A stretch of DNA of 64,000 nt from Hyphomicrobiales bacterium (GTDB lineage Bacteria > Pseudomonadota > Alphaproteobacteria > Rhizobiales > Rhizobiaceae): the NCBI GenBank assembly GCA_900465665.1, contig UBJO01000013.1, positions 21,295 through 85,294 on the forward strand. Reading direction: 5' to 3'. Of this stretch, positions 63,703 to 64,000 are shown piece by piece. The notes beneath the pieces were generated by a model. It had not been told where the DNA came from. It ran no database searches and saw nothing but the letters and a program-made list of their open reading frames with translations. Position 1 is the first letter of the stretch. Each line of letters starts with the position of its first letter. The position numbers and the translations under genes are program-made.

Positions 63703-64000
63703 TCAATCTCCCGGCGTCACAGGGGCATTGGCCGCATAAAAGGCCTTCGCGTCGCGCGTGAACAAAGCGCCCTGATCGCTGCGTGTGTAGAACATGTGCC
63801 CGCCCTGATAGACCTTCAGTCCCACCCGGTTGGCGGCAAGCGAGGCCGGCAGATGGTCGACGACATAGCGGCTGACGCCATAGGGAGTGACGAGATCGCT
63901 GTAGCCATGCGCGATCAGCAGCCGGAAGCTCGGAACAGCGGCGAGAAACTGCCTGATATCGCCCGTCACGCTTGCCTGCAGACGCGACCCGCCACCCCGG
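63703..64000 (-). CDS. S10-like serine carboxypeptidase/alpha-beta hydrolase, 3' end only
   Basis: The C-terminal 98 residues of a gene that runs off the window edge; the reading frame is open to position 64000. VPSFRLLIAHGYSDLVTPYGVSRYVV carries the Asp, and GLKVYQGGHMFYTRSDQG carries the His, of a Ser-His-Asp catalytic triad typical of peptidase S10-like proteins in Rhizobiales. The rest is outside the window, so the enzyme class is a moderate call. Its stop is 91 bases upstream of otsB. Confidence 0.75.
   Translation of the reverse strand, partial: RGGGSRLQASVTGDIRQFLAAVPSFRLLIAHGYSDLVTPYGVSRYVVDHLPASLAANRVGLKVYQGGHMFYTRSDQGALFTRDAKAFYAANAPVTPGD

Overview
The window is a gene-dense, GC-rich chromosomal segment that looks like a member of the Rhizobiaceae (Rhizobium/Agrobacterium type). 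Supporting signs are a Sinorhizobium-type phospholipid N-methyltransferase (PmtA), an alphaproteobacterial ugpBAEC order with a Pho-box-like promoter, a RIME-like intergenic mosaic element, a second palindromic repeat family common in Rhizobiales, a choline-sulfatase cluster and an NDUFA9-like protein. I see no tRNA, rRNA, CRISPR array, insertion sequence or complete prophage. Most of the window is ordinary core and metabolic DNA; the long antisense reading frames are by-products of high GC content.

Layout. 0-10 kb: a GT-C-like membrane protein, a small membrane protein, a stand-alone homologue of a gene-transfer-agent head-spike base protein, xseA, an exported small protein, a divergent MarR/EamA pair with a clear palindromic operator, an M29 aminopeptidase, a YbaK/ArsC-family pair, an AstE/AspA-like deacylase and a 2'-5' RNA ligase-like protein. 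10-19 kb: a GT4 glycosyltransferase, ogt, a VapBC-type toxin-antitoxin pair beside palindromic repeats, guaA, an MTA/SAH nucleosidase with a hotdog thioesterase, a GNAT protein, a nucleotidyltransferase, TspO and DUF2252. 19-24.3 kb: a four-gene probable iron-linked periplasmic operon (imelysin, di-heme DUF1111, imelysin, DUF1513). 24-37.6 kb: HPP protein, RsmB-like methylase, RlpA-like protein, queG, GST, uppP, an unlisted 49-codon secreted protein, NDUFA9-like protein, DUF1330, an operon pmtA-phosphatase-pyrF, dnaN, rsmI-yraN. 37.7-42 kb: ugpBAEC. 42-53 kb: cupin, gshB, repeat cluster, comM, cysK, LysE exporter, dps, EamA/Lrp divergent pair, GNAT, dut, prfC. 53.5-57 kb: an iron-siderophore/metal-type ABC importer translationally coupled to TrmO. 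57-64 kb: a monooxygenase-fold protein, Mop, choline-sulfate genes (choX-betC with divergent LysR), otsB-otsA, and the 3' end of an S10-like peptidase.

How the genes work together. The phosphate theme (Ugp glycerol-3-phosphate import under a probable Pho box, with PmtA lipid methylation nearby) and the osmoprotection theme (choline-O-sulfate capture and hydrolysis next to trehalose synthesis by OtsA/OtsB) are the clearest physiological links. The best candidate for a poorly understood system is the imelysin/di-heme/imelysin/DUF1513 operon. It encodes four exported proteins, two imelysin paralogues that differ in the GxHxxE motif, a hairpin after the first gene, and a degenerate Irr-type box upstream. 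All functional assignments come from reading protein motifs and gene context; no database search was run.
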